Assembly (NCBI GenBank): GCA_025454955.1
Contig: JALONL010000008.1
Coordinates: 62,001-126,000, forward strand
DNA length: 64,000 bases
Direction: 5' to 3'
Source: Bacteroidia bacterium
Lineage (GTDB): Bacteria > Bacteroidota > Bacteroidia > Palsa-965
How positions within the stretch are numbered: position 1 is the first letter of the stretch; each line of letters opens with the position of its first letter. A program made the position numbers and the translations under genes. A model generated the notes under the pieces. It saw only the letters and a list, made by a program, of their open reading frames with translations. It was not told the origin of the DNA and did not search any database. Shown in pieces: positions 9,797 through 18,113 of the stretch.

Positions 9797-10933
9797 CTAC
9801 CGGGGAAGCAATTCAATAATTTCATCCACCAGTTCTTGCCGTTGCGAAGCAATCACTTCGGCTTGTTTGCGCATTAACAGTTCGTTCAGATTTCGCTTTG
9901 AATACCGGCTGTTAAGTGCGGGCAGTGAAATATCGGTGGCATGAGGCTGCCCGTTCACATAAATCATCAACGCACTTTCAGTAAATACATATTCATCGCC
10001 ATATCCGTAAGATTCAATGGCCGTAGAATCAATACTTATGGTCAATACAATTGGCGCATCATAACCAAGTGTGTAACCTGTTTCCGATTCAATACGTTTG
10101 CGCTCGGCCGGAAGCAGGCTGAAATTTCCGGAGGTTTGAAATACCCTGCGTGACGAACTGAGCAGTGACACGCGGTACATTTTCTCTGCGGTACTGAGCT
10201 TTCCCAGCTTCTTTACAAGCGAATACTGTTCACGGCGTTCCAGCACACCACTGCCCACAAAACGCACAAACACGGTATTCGTTTCCGGCATCCGCACCGA
10301 TAGCTGAATGTGTCCATCCCTTCGCGAGGGAGCCGAACGGGCAAGTGTATTGTTTTCTTCGTCAACCAGTATTGCTGTAATACCAGTCAATGGTTTTCCG
10401 CTGTGGTGGCTTACCACGAGTGCGTGGTAGGTAAAGCGTAAAGTGTGAAACGGGTTTGCCAGATTGCGCAGCAGCAGCAAAGCAATACACAGCAGCAAAA
10501 GGAATATTGCCGCAAACAAAATTAGTTTAAAGCGCCGGTTAATACGCCAAAGCGCATTGAGTAACCTAACCTGATTATGCGGCGACCAGTCGATAATGTT
10601 GAAATGATCAAAGCCACCGCTGCCGATACTACGGTCGATGCGCACCGGAATGATGTGTTTGTTTTTCTTGCGGTGTAGTTCCAGCGCCTGTTCAAACTCA
10701 AACCGGATGCGTCCGTTTTTGATGAGCGAGGTTTCGGAAAGCAGAACCACAATTACATCGGCGGTGTTCATTTCCTGTGTGGTGCGTATCTGCCATTTTT
10801 CGCCGGGGTCAATATTGCGCAGATCCTGAAACGGTACGTGCCCGTTAGCGATGAGAAAATCGGTAATTCGATCGGCAGCCTCTTTATCTTCGCGGGCATA
10901 ACTGATAAAAATGCGCTTTTTCCTGAGGTACAT
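9797..10933 (-). CDS. TIR-transmembrane protein with large C-terminal domain
   Basis: The protein has 378 residues. The TIR domain (~5-130) starts RIFISYAREDKEAA, has DPGEKW and Glu79 in the catalytic position (RFEFEQAL). A strong membrane helix lies at ~136-155. The C-terminal ~220 residues, predicted outside the cytoplasm, begin with a carboxypeptidase-regulatory-like beta domain (SHHSGKPLTGITAILVDEE). A second module follows (RVFQTSGNFSLLPAERKRIE, then APIVLTISID) that recurs in the TIR protein at 23732-24913. It is the first gene of the TIR operon. A run of seven C residues lies just upstream of the ATG on the coding strand. The design suggests an outside sensor domain linked through the membrane to a cytosolic TIR effector; that is inference. 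Confidence 0.88.
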   Translation of the reverse strand: MYLRKKRIFISYAREDKEAADRITDFLIANGHVPFQDLRNIDPGEKWQIRTTQEMNTADVIVVLLSETSLIKNGRIRFEFEQALELHRKKNKHIIPVRIDRSIGSGGFDHFNIIDWSPHNQVRLLNALWRINRRFKLILFAAIFLLLLCIALLLLRNLANPFHTLRFTYHALVVSHHSGKPLTGITAILVDEENNTLARSAPSRRDGHIQLSVRMPETNTVFVRFVGSGVLERREQYSLVKKLGKLSTAEKMYRVSLLSSSRRVFQTSGNFSLLPAERKRIESETGYTLGYDAPIVLTISIDSTAIESYGYGDEYVFTESALMIYVNGQPHATDISLPALNSRYSKRNLNELLMRKQAEVIASQRQELVDEIIELLPR

Positions 10934-11093
10934 TGGGGGGGTATATTTTCTCTGTAAAGGTGAGGAAGGCGGTGTGAATGGGTATCCGCAGATTTGGGGA
11001 TATTTTGTAGTAATAAGAATAATGCGTGTGGAACAATTGATTGAAGCTTAAAAAAGGGCTATAATTGAAAGTAATCACCCAAATACCTCTACC

Positions 11094-11540
11094 ATGAAAA
11101 AGCAAATAATGAAGAAAACCGGCTATGGCTACGACCTGAAAAAACTTTCACCTATCGGAAAAACAGAGGCAATACGCTTTGTAAAACGATGGCGCAACGA
11201 AGCACCGAAAACAAAAATTATATACAGCGAATTTACTATCAATGATGTACTAAGCCTATTCGGACGGAATTTTCTAAAATTCCCTACCCATGTCCGCATA
11301 TACAATGGAATAAACGATGAAGGAGATCACACACATATACTCGTTACCTCCAGAGTTTCGTCTGTATTAAGAAATAAAAATAGAATTACGATTGAAACAG
11401 ATGCCGGAGATAATGATTATGGTGAAGATTTCGGCACGCTTTCGCCACCGGCCGGAGATGTGTCTGTTGACAGAGATTCTCTTGCGGCCTTATCGATGAA
11501 GAAAGCTATTGCTAAAAAGAAATCGCTTAAAAAGAAATAG
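11094..11540 (+). CDS. Small basic protein of unknown function, divergent from the TIR operon
   Basis: This 148-residue protein has no signal peptide or membrane segment. It is Lys/Arg-rich at both ends (start MKKQIMKKTGYGYDLKKLSP, tail AIAKKKSLKKK) with an acidic middle (DAGDNDYGEDF). The centre alternates hydrophobic residues (FPTHVRIYNG, HTHILVTSRVSSV) as in a small beta domain. I do not recognise the family. It is transcribed divergently from the TIR genes across 160 bases and is followed at once by a strong hairpin terminator, so it is probably monocistronic. The charge suggests nucleic-acid binding, but nothing identifies a DNA-binding fold. A second in-frame ATG at 11109 is an alternative start. 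Confidence 0.7.
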   Translation: MKKQIMKKTGYGYDLKKLSPIGKTEAIRFVKRWRNEAPKTKIIYSEFTINDVLSLFGRNFLKFPTHVRIYNGINDEGDHTHILVTSRVSSVLRNKNRITIETDAGDNDYGEDFGTLSPPAGDVSVDRDSLAALSMKKAIAKKKSLKKK

Positions 11541-11581
11541 AAAAAAACAGCCATCGTCATTTATACGATGGCTGTTTTTAT
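11541..11581. terminator. Bidirectional intrinsic terminator
   Basis: An 11-base perfect stem (ACAGCCATCGT/ACGATGGCTGT) with a 7-base loop is flanked by an A-run on one side and a T-run on the other. It can serve both the plus-strand gene ending at 11540 and the minus-strand gene ending at 11597. Confidence 0.88.
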
Positions 11582-11596
11582 AGATATTTAAATATC

Positions 11597-12973
11597 TTAT
11601 AACGTTGACTGGCCAAAGGGAATACCTACCTTAAATCCAAGAGTGAATTTATCCTGGGCATTCTTTTCCGCAGACATTGCATTTAACACGTTGCCCCATA
11701 TACATTGCAGTTCTAAATTTATACGTTGGTCATTTTCCCCTTCTAAAGTTAAAGGTATGCCTAAATACAAATTTGTAACCTGTTGATTTTTGCGAAATCG
11801 TTGTTCAGCAAAAAAACTTAATCCTGCCCAGTCTATACGGCGAAACGGTGATAGAAGGACGAATTTTAAATATAGGTTTCCATCTTCAAACACATTAAAA
11901 TTACCTACATACAATGATTGCCCTGAGTTAATTACATTAGTATTAATACCACCATTACCTTTATACTTGTCAATATTGAGCAATTCCAAGTCACCTGATT
12001 CGGCAGAGTTTTGATTAAAAATTGCCCCACCGAGGTAGAAATAATATTGCTGACCTTTCACTCTTTCGTATAGAATATTTATCTGTGCGGAAATATTCCA
12101 TTTCCAGGTTTCGCGTTTAAAGGCATAGGCAGAATAAGTATCAGCTACATTAAACCGGCTTCCGGTAATAGGAATTTGTGCCGATAAACTCCACCAACAG
12201 GCTCTGTTTGCATTATACAATTCACCCTTCTCTAAGGCATCGGCTTCTGTTTCTGCACGTAGATCATGGTATTCTTCCATTTTTGTTTCAATAAATTTCC
12301 CCAGCAATCTTTGATAAACTGAATCATTATGTGGCACTCCTGCTACTTGTTTGTTAAATCGTGCGGTATCTTCAGATAATTTTTTATTTATTGTATTATA
12401 ACACTGTGACCTTACAGAGTCCATAACGGATTTCTGATATCCGCTTTTTGTAACACCAGAAAATAGAAAGCCTGTGAAATTACTCCGTTTCACAATGCCT
12501 TTTTGCTTATTAGTTTTACCAAAATAAACTGATCTCCCAAAAAAATGTGTGAATTTTATATCCGCAGAAATACTTCCGTTGAATTTGCCATTCGTGTAAA
12601 TTGCTGAAAAATTTTTATCATCATCTGCATCTGCACTTATGCCAAGCGAAAGAATAGAATGTAATTTTTTGTTATTTTTTGCAGAATAACCAATATTTCG
12701 TCCAAACGAGAAACGTGCATCCGATATATCAGCAAAAACATAGTTATGAAATAAACTTACATTTCCATCTGCGGTAAGGCAATATGCAATACGTCTTTTC
12801 ATAAATAAGTCCCACGCAGGATCAGATAATATTTGCTTGTTACCATTTATGATCCGCTGGTTATCAACCCTCAATGAATCCACATAACTGATAAGCGGTT
12901 GTAAATCTTGCTGTTTTTGAGCAGAAAGATTACCGCAATACAGTAAAAGAAAAAGTGAAAAAAGATTTTTCAT
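11597..12973 (-). CDS. Exported protein of unknown function, probable outer-membrane beta-barrel
   Basis: The protein has 458 residues with a clear signal peptide (MKNLFSLFLLLYCGNLSAQ, cleavage near residue 19). The mature part alternates polar and hydrophobic residues in short strands ending in aromatic residues. It closes with KFTLGFKVGIPFGQSTL, compatible with an outer-membrane beta-barrel. A more helical, charged segment lies in the middle (~210-250, KKLSEDTARF and ETEADALEKGEL). No family is recognised. It sits alone between the TIR genes and the restriction operon, and its stop is next to the shared terminator. Barrel topology is inferred from composition only. Confidence 0.78.
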   Translation of the reverse strand: MKNLFSLFLLLYCGNLSAQKQQDLQPLISYVDSLRVDNQRIINGNKQILSDPAWDLFMKRRIAYCLTADGNVSLFHNYVFADISDARFSFGRNIGYSAKNNKKLHSILSLGISADADDDKNFSAIYTNGKFNGSISADIKFTHFFGRSVYFGKTNKQKGIVKRSNFTGFLFSGVTKSGYQKSVMDSVRSQCYNTINKKLSEDTARFNKQVAGVPHNDSVYQRLLGKFIETKMEEYHDLRAETEADALEKGELYNANRACWWSLSAQIPITGSRFNVADTYSAYAFKRETWKWNISAQINILYERVKGQQYYFYLGGAIFNQNSAESGDLELLNIDKYKGNGGINTNVINSGQSLYVGNFNVFEDGNLYLKFVLLSPFRRIDWAGLSFFAEQRFRKNQQVTNLYLGIPLTLEGENDQRINLELQCIWGNVLNAMSAEKNAQDKFTLGFKVGIPFGQSTL

Positions 12974-13205
12974 GTGCAGGATTTTTTGGTTATGCCTGCA
13001 AGGTAATATTGCCTAAAACCCGAAAAACAAAGTGTTCCCCTTACAAACTTAGAAAACTGATTATCAATACATACAAGAAATACACCCGTGAAAAATACCC
13101 TCACGCCATGTTCTTTTCACCTGCTTCCCGTGGAGGTATAATTACTTAACCGGAATGCGGGGTAAATGAATACCTTTCTTTTATTTTCAAAGCAGAGAAT
13201 TCGTT

Positions 13206-16190
13206 CTACCCCCTCCCCCTAAAATAAGCATACGTCTCCTTCATCATCACCATCATAATCATATCCATCACCTCCTTCTTCTCAAACAACAAATTCACAA
13301 ACTGCTGATTGGATTCAATACCTCCCGCCAGCGACTGACGAAACTTCTCATTAAAACTAATCCCAAAATTGGCTTCGGTATTGCCCAGGGCCTGTTGCTG
13401 AAGTTCTTCGTCGAGGCGAAGGGTGTTTTGGTTTTGTTCGAGGAAGAGGCTGTCGTTTTCGCTGAGGTTTACGCCGAAGCGGGCATTTACCGTTTGGATG
13501 ATTTCGGAGAGGGCTGCGCGGGTTTCGTTTATGGACGCGGTGCCGGCTCCGGTTTGGGCGCGAAGCTCGCCGGTGCTGCCTTTTTCGAGGGCTATGGCAC
13601 CTTCGCTTTGTTTGCGGATGCGGAAGTAGTGCAGGGCTATTTTATCGGCCACGCGCACGTTTTCGCTGCTGCGGCCGGGTAATACGCTGTGCAGGTAGTG
13701 CGCATACACATAAAAACGTTCGAGCGCGGGCTGGTTAAACGGAATGATCTGCGCCAGAAACGCATACAGCCTTGTCCACTGACGAAGCATACGCTTAAAT
13801 GCCTCCTTTTCATCGTCGGGCAATTGGGCGTGGCGGTCGGTGGCGGGTTGCAGAAAGGCGTAGAGTTTGGCCTGATCGCGGGTGCTCTGGCCCGTGGAAA
13901 AAAACAGGGCGGCAAAGGCTTCCACTTCTTCCTGCCGATACACGGCACTGCTGTCGAGCCGCTGTTTGAGGTCGAACAACTGATTCGGATCGGTGAGTTC
14001 TTCTACCGTGGTAAGTTCGTAGTAAGGCTGAAATGCGGTCAGAATATCTTCGCGCTGGTTGCGGAAGTCGAGCACAAACGTATTCTCCTTGCCGCTGTGC
14101 GTGCGGTTGAGACGCGAGAGTGTCTGCACGGCTTTTACCCCGCTCAGCGGTTTATCCACATACATGGTGTGCAGCAGCGGCTGGTCGAAACCGGTCTGAT
14201 ACTTATCGGCCACAATGAGCAGCTGATATTTATCGCCGGCAAATTCTTCGGGCAGTTGTTTTTCGCTGAAACCGTTGAGTTCTGATTCACTCACGCCGTA
14301 TGGAAATTCATGCACGGCCAATTTGCCCGAAAAAGCCACCAGCACATTCATATCGGTAATTCCTTTCTGCATCAGCATATCTGTAAAGGCCAGGAAATAC
14401 CGGTACGCATGTTCGCGGCTTTGTGTAACCAGCATGGCCTTGGCTTTGCCGCCAATAAGGTGTTTCACCGACGAGCGAAAATGCTCAATAATAATTTCGG
14501 TTTTCTGCTGTATGTTGTGCGGATGCAGCGATACGTAATTGAGTATGGCCGACTGTGCCTTGCGCGGATTGAGCTGCGGATCGTCCTCAATTTTTTTGGC
14601 TAACCGGTAAAACGTGCTGTACGTGGTATAATTGGCCAGCACATCGAGTATAAACCGCTCTTCAATGGCCTGCCGCATGGAGTAGAGATGAAATGGATGC
14701 GGCTTTACACGTCCGTTTTCGTCGGTTTCGGCGGGTGTGTAATCTGTGGTGCCGAATACTTCGAGCGTGCGCGCCTTGGGCGTGGCTGTAAAGGCAAACA
14801 GGCTCATGTTGGCCTGCCTGCCGCGCGCCTGCATGGTGCGCAGTAGTTCGTCCTGCACATCCTCTTCTTCGGGATCATCGTCGCCAAATACCGGGGTTTC
14901 GCCCAGCACACGTTTCATTTTTTTGGTGGCCTCGCCGCCCTGGCTGCTGTGTGCTTCGTCTATTATTACCGCAAAACGGCTGTCGCCCAGTTCGCCCACT
15001 TTGTCGAGTACGTGCGGAAATTTTTGCAGTGTGGTGACAATTATTTTGGCCTTATTCACAAGCGCATCGGCAAGCCGGCTGCTGTCTTTGAAAATGGTTT
15101 GCAGCGTGCCTTTGGTGTGGTCGAAGCTTTCAATGGTGTCCTGCAGTTGCTGGTCGAGCACGTTGCGGTCGGTAATTACCACCACGGTGTCGAAACATTT
15201 GCGGCTGTCGGCGTGGTGAATGGTGCTGAGGCGATAGGCCAGCCAGGCAATGGAATTGCTTTTACCCGAACCGGCCGAGTGCTGTATCAGGTACTGCTGC
15301 CCGGCTCCGTGTGTGCGCACATGCGCGGCAAGGCGGCGCACCACATCGAGCTGGTGATAGCGCGGAAAAAGAATATCGCCTTCATTCGCGGCCTGCGCAT
15401 GGCGCTGCTTGCGGGTGCTGCGTTTCTGCATCAGAAAACGGCCCGCAATATCCATAAAGCTGTGCCGCTCCAGCACTTCTTTCCAGAGGTAAGCCGTGCG
15501 GTAATCGCCTTCCACGGGCGGGTTGCCGGCCCCGTTTTCGTGGCCGCGGTTAAAGGGCAGATACACGGTGTGCTCGCGGTTGAGGCGCGTGGTCATAAAC
15601 ACCTGCTCGGGATCAACTGCAAAATGCACCAGGGTGCGGCAGCCAAAACGCAGCAGCGGCTCGGCAGGATCGCGCTGGCTCATGTATTGCTTTTGCGCAT
15701 CGGCCGCGCCCTGACCGGTAAACAGGTTTTTAAGTTCGGCCGTGGCCAGCGGAATGCCGTTGAGACTAAACACCAGATCAATGGAATTGCGGTTGGCTTC
15801 GCTGTAATGCAACTGGCGTGTAAGCCCCAAACGGTTTGCCGCATACAGCGCGGCCGTATCGGGGTTGAGATCGGTTTCGGGGGCAAACCAGGCTACTTTA
15901 AAACCAATACCGTATTCGCTGAAACCCTGGCGCAGCACGCTCAATATACCCTCGCGCGAGGCCACTTCGTGCAGGCGGTTAAGCAGGCGCGGCCTTAATT
16001 GTGTGCCGTGTATTTTGGCCAATTTTGCCAATGCTTTGGGCTGCGTGGCTTCGAGAAATTCAAAAAGCGTATCGGGAAAAAGTGCCAGTTTTTTATCGTA
16101 ACCCGCTTCGGGCAGGGTTTCCCAGCCGCCTTCGGCAAGCAGCCATTGCTCGATGGCTTCTTCAAATGCTTTTTCGGTAAGGATGCTCAT
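13206..16190 (-). CDS. hsdR: Type I restriction endonuclease subunit R (HsdR)
   Basis: This is the motor and nuclease subunit of a type I restriction-modification complex. With the ATG at 16190 (MSILTEKAFEEAIEQWLL) it has 994 residues. A longer frame up to 16283 exists but overlaps the upstream gene, so the internal start is preferred. A PD-(D/E)XK-type nuclease motif lies at ~135-152 (NSIDLVFSLNG then TAELKN). Superfamily 2 helicase motifs follow: Walker A HSAGSGKSNS near 302, DEAH in IIDEAHSSQGG near 407, and FAFTATPKA. A later helicase motif is QTLSRLNRTHSGK. It starts 28 bases after the GIY-YIG-like gene and is the last gene of the hsdM-hsdS-X-hsdR operon. The frame is intact, so the enzyme is probably functional. 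Confidence 0.95.
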   Translation of the reverse strand: MSILTEKAFEEAIEQWLLAEGGWETLPEAGYDKKLALFPDTLFEFLEATQPKALAKLAKIHGTQLRPRLLNRLHEVASREGILSVLRQGFSEYGIGFKVAWFAPETDLNPDTAALYAANRLGLTRQLHYSEANRNSIDLVFSLNGIPLATAELKNLFTGQGAADAQKQYMSQRDPAEPLLRFGCRTLVHFAVDPEQVFMTTRLNREHTVYLPFNRGHENGAGNPPVEGDYRTAYLWKEVLERHSFMDIAGRFLMQKRSTRKQRHAQAANEGDILFPRYHQLDVVRRLAAHVRTHGAGQQYLIQHSAGSGKSNSIAWLAYRLSTIHHADSRKCFDTVVVITDRNVLDQQLQDTIESFDHTKGTLQTIFKDSSRLADALVNKAKIIVTTLQKFPHVLDKVGELGDSRFAVIIDEAHSSQGGEATKKMKRVLGETPVFGDDDPEEEDVQDELLRTMQARGRQANMSLFAFTATPKARTLEVFGTTDYTPAETDENGRVKPHPFHLYSMRQAIEERFILDVLANYTTYSTFYRLAKKIEDDPQLNPRKAQSAILNYVSLHPHNIQQKTEIIIEHFRSSVKHLIGGKAKAMLVTQSREHAYRYFLAFTDMLMQKGITDMNVLVAFSGKLAVHEFPYGVSESELNGFSEKQLPEEFAGDKYQLLIVADKYQTGFDQPLLHTMYVDKPLSGVKAVQTLSRLNRTHSGKENTFVLDFRNQREDILTAFQPYYELTTVEELTDPNQLFDLKQRLDSSAVYRQEEVEAFAALFFSTGQSTRDQAKLYAFLQPATDRHAQLPDDEKEAFKRMLRQWTRLYAFLAQIIPFNQPALERFYVYAHYLHSVLPGRSSENVRVADKIALHYFRIRKQSEGAIALEKGSTGELRAQTGAGTASINETRAALSEIIQTVNARFGVNLSENDSLFLEQNQNTLRLDEELQQQALGNTEANFGISFNEKFRQSLAGGIESNQQFVNLLFEKKEVMDMIMMVMMKETYAYFRGRG

Positions 16191-16218
16191 GTGTGCAGGG
16201 GAATTTTTATACAGTAAA

Positions 16219-16794
16219 TTAATGTTTTTTACCAATAAGTGATGGATAGGCTTTGTCCAACGATCGTTCGAAAAGCCCCACATAATCTTTCATGCCTTGC
16301 TCAAATGACCAGATGTGAAAGGCAATCTGAAGATTGATTCCTTTTGCCCACCCAACAAGTTGCAAACCCGCCGTTTCAGAATTGTAATAATAACCCAGGT
16401 GTGTCATTATGCGTCCGCATACATCTTTCTCCACTTTGCCCACATATAATGTCTGCTCAAATGCTTGCGGATTCTTTTTTACCGCTGAGGTTTTACGTTC
16501 TTTGCGATTCTTGTAATTAATGAATTCTTTTAATATATCATCCTGCGATAAATTATTTCTCCAGACTATACGATACACACATGGATTTGCTTTTACAGGT
16601 CTGGCGGCCCAGTCGATTAAAGTTCTCAGTTTGTCTGGCTCATCGTTTCCTTTCTGCCAGATCGGAGCAGGTAGTTCTCCACAATCCAGTTCGAAGTAAT
16701 CGTAGCTAAATGCCGTAGCTGAACGGCTTAGTTGCTGGATGGCATCTTCAACTGTTTCTTGAAAGGACAAGGGAAAATGAACAGGCTTACTCAT
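16219..16794 (-). CDS. GIY-YIG-like protein encoded inside the type I restriction operon
   Basis: The protein has 191 residues and no signal or membrane segment. Residues ~70-150 resemble a GIY-YIG fold: NPCVYRIVW as the first strand, TLYVGKVEKDVCGRIMTHLG as the YIG strand with an Arg and a His beyond it. After it come AGLQLVGWAKG and a tail with FERSLDKAYPSLIGKKH. The canonical GIY and YIG are degenerate (VYR and YVG), so nuclease activity is uncertain. It lies between hsdS and hsdR with gaps of 17 and 28 bases, so it is co-expressed with them. It may modulate or extend restriction; that is inference. Confidence 0.72.
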   Translation of the reverse strand: MSKPVHFPLSFQETVEDAIQQLSRSATAFSYDYFELDCGELPAPIWQKGNDEPDKLRTLIDWAARPVKANPCVYRIVWRNNLSQDDILKEFINYKNRKERKTSAVKKNPQAFEQTLYVGKVEKDVCGRIMTHLGYYYNSETAGLQLVGWAKGINLQIAFHIWSFEQGMKDYVGLFERSLDKAYPSLIGKKH

Positions 16795-16811
16795 AAGCGA
16801 TTTATGGGAGT

Positions 16812-18113
16812 TTATACCACACAGATTTTACCGGTTACCACTTCGCTGATTAGGGCGGTGCGGTATTCCTGAAGTAATTCTATTTCGCGTTCAATGCGGG
16901 TAATGGTTTGGTCGATTTGGGTGGTTTTGGTTTGGATGTATGAAACGATTTCTTTTTGTTCACTCATATCAGGGGCAGGTAATCTAAGTGATCTGATAAT
17001 TTCTTGGCTAATATTTGGCTGGCCTCCTCCGGAGGCCAGATTAACAACAATATCTTTATTCGAAATAAACCAATAAAATACAAATTCAACACAAAATATA
17101 TCACTCGATGATAGAACACAACAAGCTTGATTTGTTGACGCTTGTATTTTTAGTATTCCTGCTTTTCCTATAGTTGCTCCATACATTGCGATCACCAAAC
17201 TATTTTCAGGATAAATTTTTAATGTGGAATATGTTTCTATTGCTATTTTATTAATTTTTTTGGATGTAGAAACGATTTCACCATCTGTAAGGTCTCCTGT
17301 TTGCAGCCAGTTAATATCACCATTTTCATAGAATGAAGGATCATCGCTTTTAGGAGTTGTTCCACTACCAATTAATCCGAATGAATGTGAAATTTTCTTC
17401 ACCTCCCAATGCGCCGGAATTTCGCCCAACCATTCCACACCCGAGTCTTTGCGTTTGGCTTTGGGGTTTATGCCACGGGTTACCGCCTGGTTAATGAGGG
17501 CGGTGCGCTCTTCGCGCAGCAGGGTAATGAGTTTTTGTTTTTGGGTGATGAGGGCTGTTAGCTTGGACTTTTCTTCATTCAACCATGTAAGTATTTGTAA
17601 TTGTTCTGCATAAGGTGGTAAAGCTATTTTATGAGAATTAAGTTGTTCTTTACCTATATTTTCCTGAGCACCTCCATCGCACTCAATATAAATATATTCT
17701 CTGAAATAGTTTGAATTAAACCATAAGTAAAGATAATCAATATGAATTTTTTCATTGTCTTCAAACAATCCAACTCGTTGATTAAGAAGCGACTCTTGTG
17801 AATAATTATAGATACAAGACTTCCCAATTGTCGCACCGGTTAAAGCAAGCAGAACACTTTTTTTATTTATAATAAAGTCTTCATACTCCTTAACTGATTC
17901 TTTGGAAATAAATTTACATTGATTAAAATCTATTTCCTCCTGAATATCTCCTATTCTTATCACCGGAATTCCTGTTTCAACATAATCTTCGGGTTTAAAT
18001 GAATAACCATTCTTCATCCTGACTAAATGCCCCAACCGCTTCATCTCCCAATGCTCCGGAATTTCCCCAATCCACTCCACCCCCGAGTGTTTATACTTCT
18101 TATACCGCTTCAT
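16812..18113 (-). CDS. hsdS: Type I restriction specificity subunit S (HsdS)
   Basis: The protein has 433 residues and determines the DNA target of the complex. It has two target-recognition domains, each introduced by a near-identical segment: HSGVEWIGEIPEHWEMKRL at residue ~10 and DSGVEWLGEIPAHWEVKKI at ~222. Each domain is followed by a coiled-coil spacer (EEKSKLTALITQKQKLITLL; QTKTTQIDQTITRIEREIELL). The recognition domains are clearly more AT-rich than the spacers and neighbouring genes, which is usual for exchangeable HsdS domains. Its start overlaps the hsdM stop by four bases (ATGA), indicating translational coupling. Confidence 0.95.
   Translation of the reverse strand: MKRYKKYKHSGVEWIGEIPEHWEMKRLGHLVRMKNGYSFKPEDYVETGIPVIRIGDIQEEIDFNQCKFISKESVKEYEDFIINKKSVLLALTGATIGKSCIYNYSQESLLNQRVGLFEDNEKIHIDYLYLWFNSNYFREYIYIECDGGAQENIGKEQLNSHKIALPPYAEQLQILTWLNEEKSKLTALITQKQKLITLLREERTALINQAVTRGINPKAKRKDSGVEWLGEIPAHWEVKKISHSFGLIGSGTTPKSDDPSFYENGDINWLQTGDLTDGEIVSTSKKINKIAIETYSTLKIYPENSLVIAMYGATIGKAGILKIQASTNQACCVLSSSDIFCVEFVFYWFISNKDIVVNLASGGGQPNISQEIIRSLRLPAPDMSEQKEIVSYIQTKTTQIDQTITRIEREIELLQEYRTALISEVVTGKICVV

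Noticed and set aside
14949..15998. Plus-strand open frame of 349 codons opposite hsdR
   Set aside because: Antisense shadow of a conserved gene, no recognisable domain.
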